In this document: positions 62,790-64,000 of the stretch, one piece after another | Layout: each line of letters begins with the position of its first letter | Numbering within the stretch: the first letter of the stretch is position 1 | Position numbers and translations under genes: made by a program | Origin: Artemisia argyi | Lineage: Eukaryota > Streptophyta > Magnoliopsida > Asterales > Asteraceae | DNA length: 64,000 bases | NCBI GenBank assembly: GCA_030686995.1 | Contig: CM060706.1 | Location: 142,499,505 to 142,563,504, forward strand | Direction of reading: 5' to 3' | Notes under the pieces: model-generated | What the model saw: the letters and a program-made list of their open reading frames with translations, nothing else | Told to the model about the DNA's origin: nothing | The model's database searches: none

Positions 62790-63283
62790 GAATATCTCAT
62801 AAGGTGTCTTATTATGCCTTCTCACAATGATTGACCTGTTTTGAGTGTAGCAGGCTATTTTAACTGCCTCAGTCCAAAAATGTTTTGAGAGAACTGAGCC
62901 ATTCAGCATTGTTCTTGCTGCCTCAATGAGTGTTCTATTTCTCCTTTCAACTACTCCATTTTGTTCAGGAGTATAGGGAGAAGTGAAATTTTGAGAAATT
63001 CCTCTCTCATCACAAAAACACTCAAGGTCTTGGTTTTTGAATTCAGTGCCATTGTCAGTCCTGATCTGTTTAACTTTGACATCATTTTGATTTTCAATGT
63101 TCCTGACAAATGACATGATTGTTTCAGCTGCCTGACTCTTTTTGGTCAGGAAGTAAACCCAAGTATATCTTGAGTATTCATCCACTATGACCAGAGTGTA
63201 CTTCTCATGGTGTATGGACATTGGACTGACAGGTCCATAAAGGTCCATATGAAGAAGATGCAGGCAACTTTTGATGGAAAAAA
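62790..63283 (-). pseudogene. TE8 integrase core
   Basis: Contains HMDLYGPV (first Asp), RTDNGTEF (second Asp), and PEQNGVVERRNRTL (Glu), the copia D,D,E set. Ends at a TGA contributed by TE9. It is out of frame with the protease segment because of one extra base in a run of six A (T on the coding strand) near 63280-63290. Confidence 0.88.
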
Positions 63284-63861
63284 GTTTTTTTGGTTTTGAA
63301 TGATGCCCTGTGGTGTTTTCCTTTTTCACAAGCAGAACAAGGCTTGTCTTTGGTATACACCAGGGATGGAAGGCCCAGAACTTTGTTCTGTTTGGCCAGG
63401 TTGTTGATGTTTTTGAAGTTGAGATGAGAGAGTCTCCTATGCCATAGCCAGTTGATTGTCTCACTTGCCTTTGAGAATAGGCAAGTCCCATTTTGAGTCA
63501 GGGATGACATGTCAAGGACATATACATCATCCCTCCTGGGGGCAATCAACACAACTTCCTTATTGGCATTAAAGATGGTCCCTCTCTTGTCATCAAACTG
63601 AACTATGTATTTGGCATCACATAGTTGGGAAACACTTATCAGGTTGTACTTCAGACCATTAACATAAGCTATTATTGTAAAAACTATACCATTGCAGTTT
63701 ACTGAACCATAACCCTCAGTGGGAGCTGATGAGTTATCACCAAATACTACTTTGGGTCCTGGTTCTTCCACATATTTGTGCAAAAAACTTTTCACACCAG
63801 TCATACTTCTGGAGCATCCACTGTCTAGATGCCAGGTAGGATCCTTGATGTGTTTCTGCAC
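63284..63861 (-). pseudogene. TE8 protease and integrase zinc finger
   Basis: Starts with WHLDSGCSRSMTG, the copia aspartic protease D-S-G site, then LISVSQLCD, and the HHCC finger (WHRRLSHLNF ... CSACEKGKHHRASF). The frame runs back without Met to TAA 63877-63879. The segment after about 63284 in this frame is out of phase. Confidence 0.85.
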
Positions 63862-64000
63862 AAACAGTAAACTGGGTTAGTTTTGCTTGTTGACCCACCT
63901 TCTAGTGGGCTTAGTCCTCAGGGACTTTTTGAACTCAGTTAGTGAATCATGGTCTAAAGTTGTGTGACCTGAGCTTCCACATGTTTTACATTTTGTGGAT
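63862..64000 (-). pseudogene. TE8 gag tail with variant zinc knuckle
   Basis: Upstream of TAA 63877-63879 the same frame reads CKTCGSSGHTTLDH, a CX2CX4HX4H variant of the CCHC knuckle, then a Lys/Arg-rich linker (KSLRTKPTRRWV). The rest of gag is outside the window. Confidence 0.65.

Larger units (their letters stand above)
47083..64000 (+). mobile_element. TE6: non-autonomous-looking LTR element, left part
   Basis: The 5' LTR (47083-48488), perfect primer site, one protease-like ORF and a long 3' region are visible. The 3' LTR lies past the window because TE8 is inserted at 53629. No RT, RNase H or integrase of TE6 is present, so it would depend on a relative. The left flank is CTCGG (47078-47082). 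The LTR family is that of TE1, TE7 and TE9. Confidence 0.82.
53629..64000 (-). mobile_element. TE8: Sirevirus-like Ty1/copia element, 3' part
   Basis: Minus strand. From right to left: gag tail, protease, integrase (split by TE9), RT, RNase H, a spacer, a long env-like ORF, polypurine tract and 3' LTR. The left target duplication copy is AAGTG (53624-53628); the right end is outside the window. PR-INT-RT-RH order is diagnostic of Ty1/copia, and the long extra ORF after RNase H is the mark of SIRE/Maximus-type elements. Confidence 0.9.

Noticed and set aside
62437..62802. 121-codon plus-strand frame in TE9
   Set aside because: It is antisense to the TE9 U3 with its TGACG array; no domain or start context supports a gene.

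Overview
The window is nuclear DNA from a flowering plant, most likely a eudicot. The domain sequences of the retroelements (an Athila-like Ty3/gypsy gag-pol with a CETCGGPH-type zinc knuckle, and a Sirevirus-like Ty1/copia element with a long ORF behind pol) remind me most of asterid, perhaps Asteraceae, genomes. That placement is inference from memory of those families, not a search result. Only one ordinary host gene is visible: an intronless seven-bladed WD40 protein of the JINGUBANG-like type (201-1745, minus strand). Beyond it lies about 2 kb of AT-rich intergenic sequence with a decayed LINE 3' end.

From 3958 to the end of the window almost everything is one nest of LTR retrotransposons. 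It was resolved here from LTR ends (TG...CA), tRNA-Asp-type primer binding sites, polypurine tracts and perfect 5-bp target-site duplications (TSDs). I name the elements TE1 to TE9. TE1 (5' LTR 3958-8984, gag from 9155) is the oldest host. TE2, a solo LTR (4632-8214), sits inside its 5' LTR. TE3 (10847-27126, minus strand, full length, 4.5-kb LTRs) interrupts its gag-protease ORF. TE4 (27356-47009, a solo LTR-like unit of about 4.1 kb) interrupts it again and itself holds TE5 (28157-43699, full length, plus strand, 4.03-kb LTRs that are nearly identical). TE6 (5' LTR 47083-48488, running past the window) interrupts the same TE1 reading frame a third time. Inside TE6 are TE7 (solo LTR 49707-51254) and TE8 (a Ty1/copia element on the minus strand from 53629, running past the window). 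Inside the TE8 integrase is TE9 (solo LTR 61383-62789). TE1, TE6, TE7 and TE9 share one LTR family of about 1.4-1.5 kb. TE2, TE3 and TE5 share a giant-LTR type of 3.6-4.5 kb.

TE5 is the youngest-looking element. One reading frame from 32760 to 38522 encodes gag, protease, reverse transcriptase, RNase H and integrase, and it is interrupted only by a single TAA codon in gag. TE3 is its older relative with at least four stops and one frameshift. TE1 and TE6 carry a protease-like domain without the canonical D-T/S-G triad. TE8 has gag tail, protease, integrase, RT and RNase H, followed by a large (about 1,300 codon) env-like ORF of unknown function, all carrying several stops and homopolymer frameshifts.

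The most interesting points are non-coding. Four short hairpins with perfect 9-bp arms and purine tetraloops sit just upstream of AGTGT-purine tracts in three elements and show a compensatory base change. A leader hairpin in TE3 and TE5 has a loop complementary to them. TE3 and TE5 share a candidate leader intron ending 3 bp before the gag ATG. The 1.4-kb LTR family carries arrays of TGACG(G/C)CGTCA palindromes upstream of its TATA box. TE8 has a TATA box and nested inverted repeats just upstream of its env-like ORF. No CRISPR, rRNA or tRNA gene was seen.
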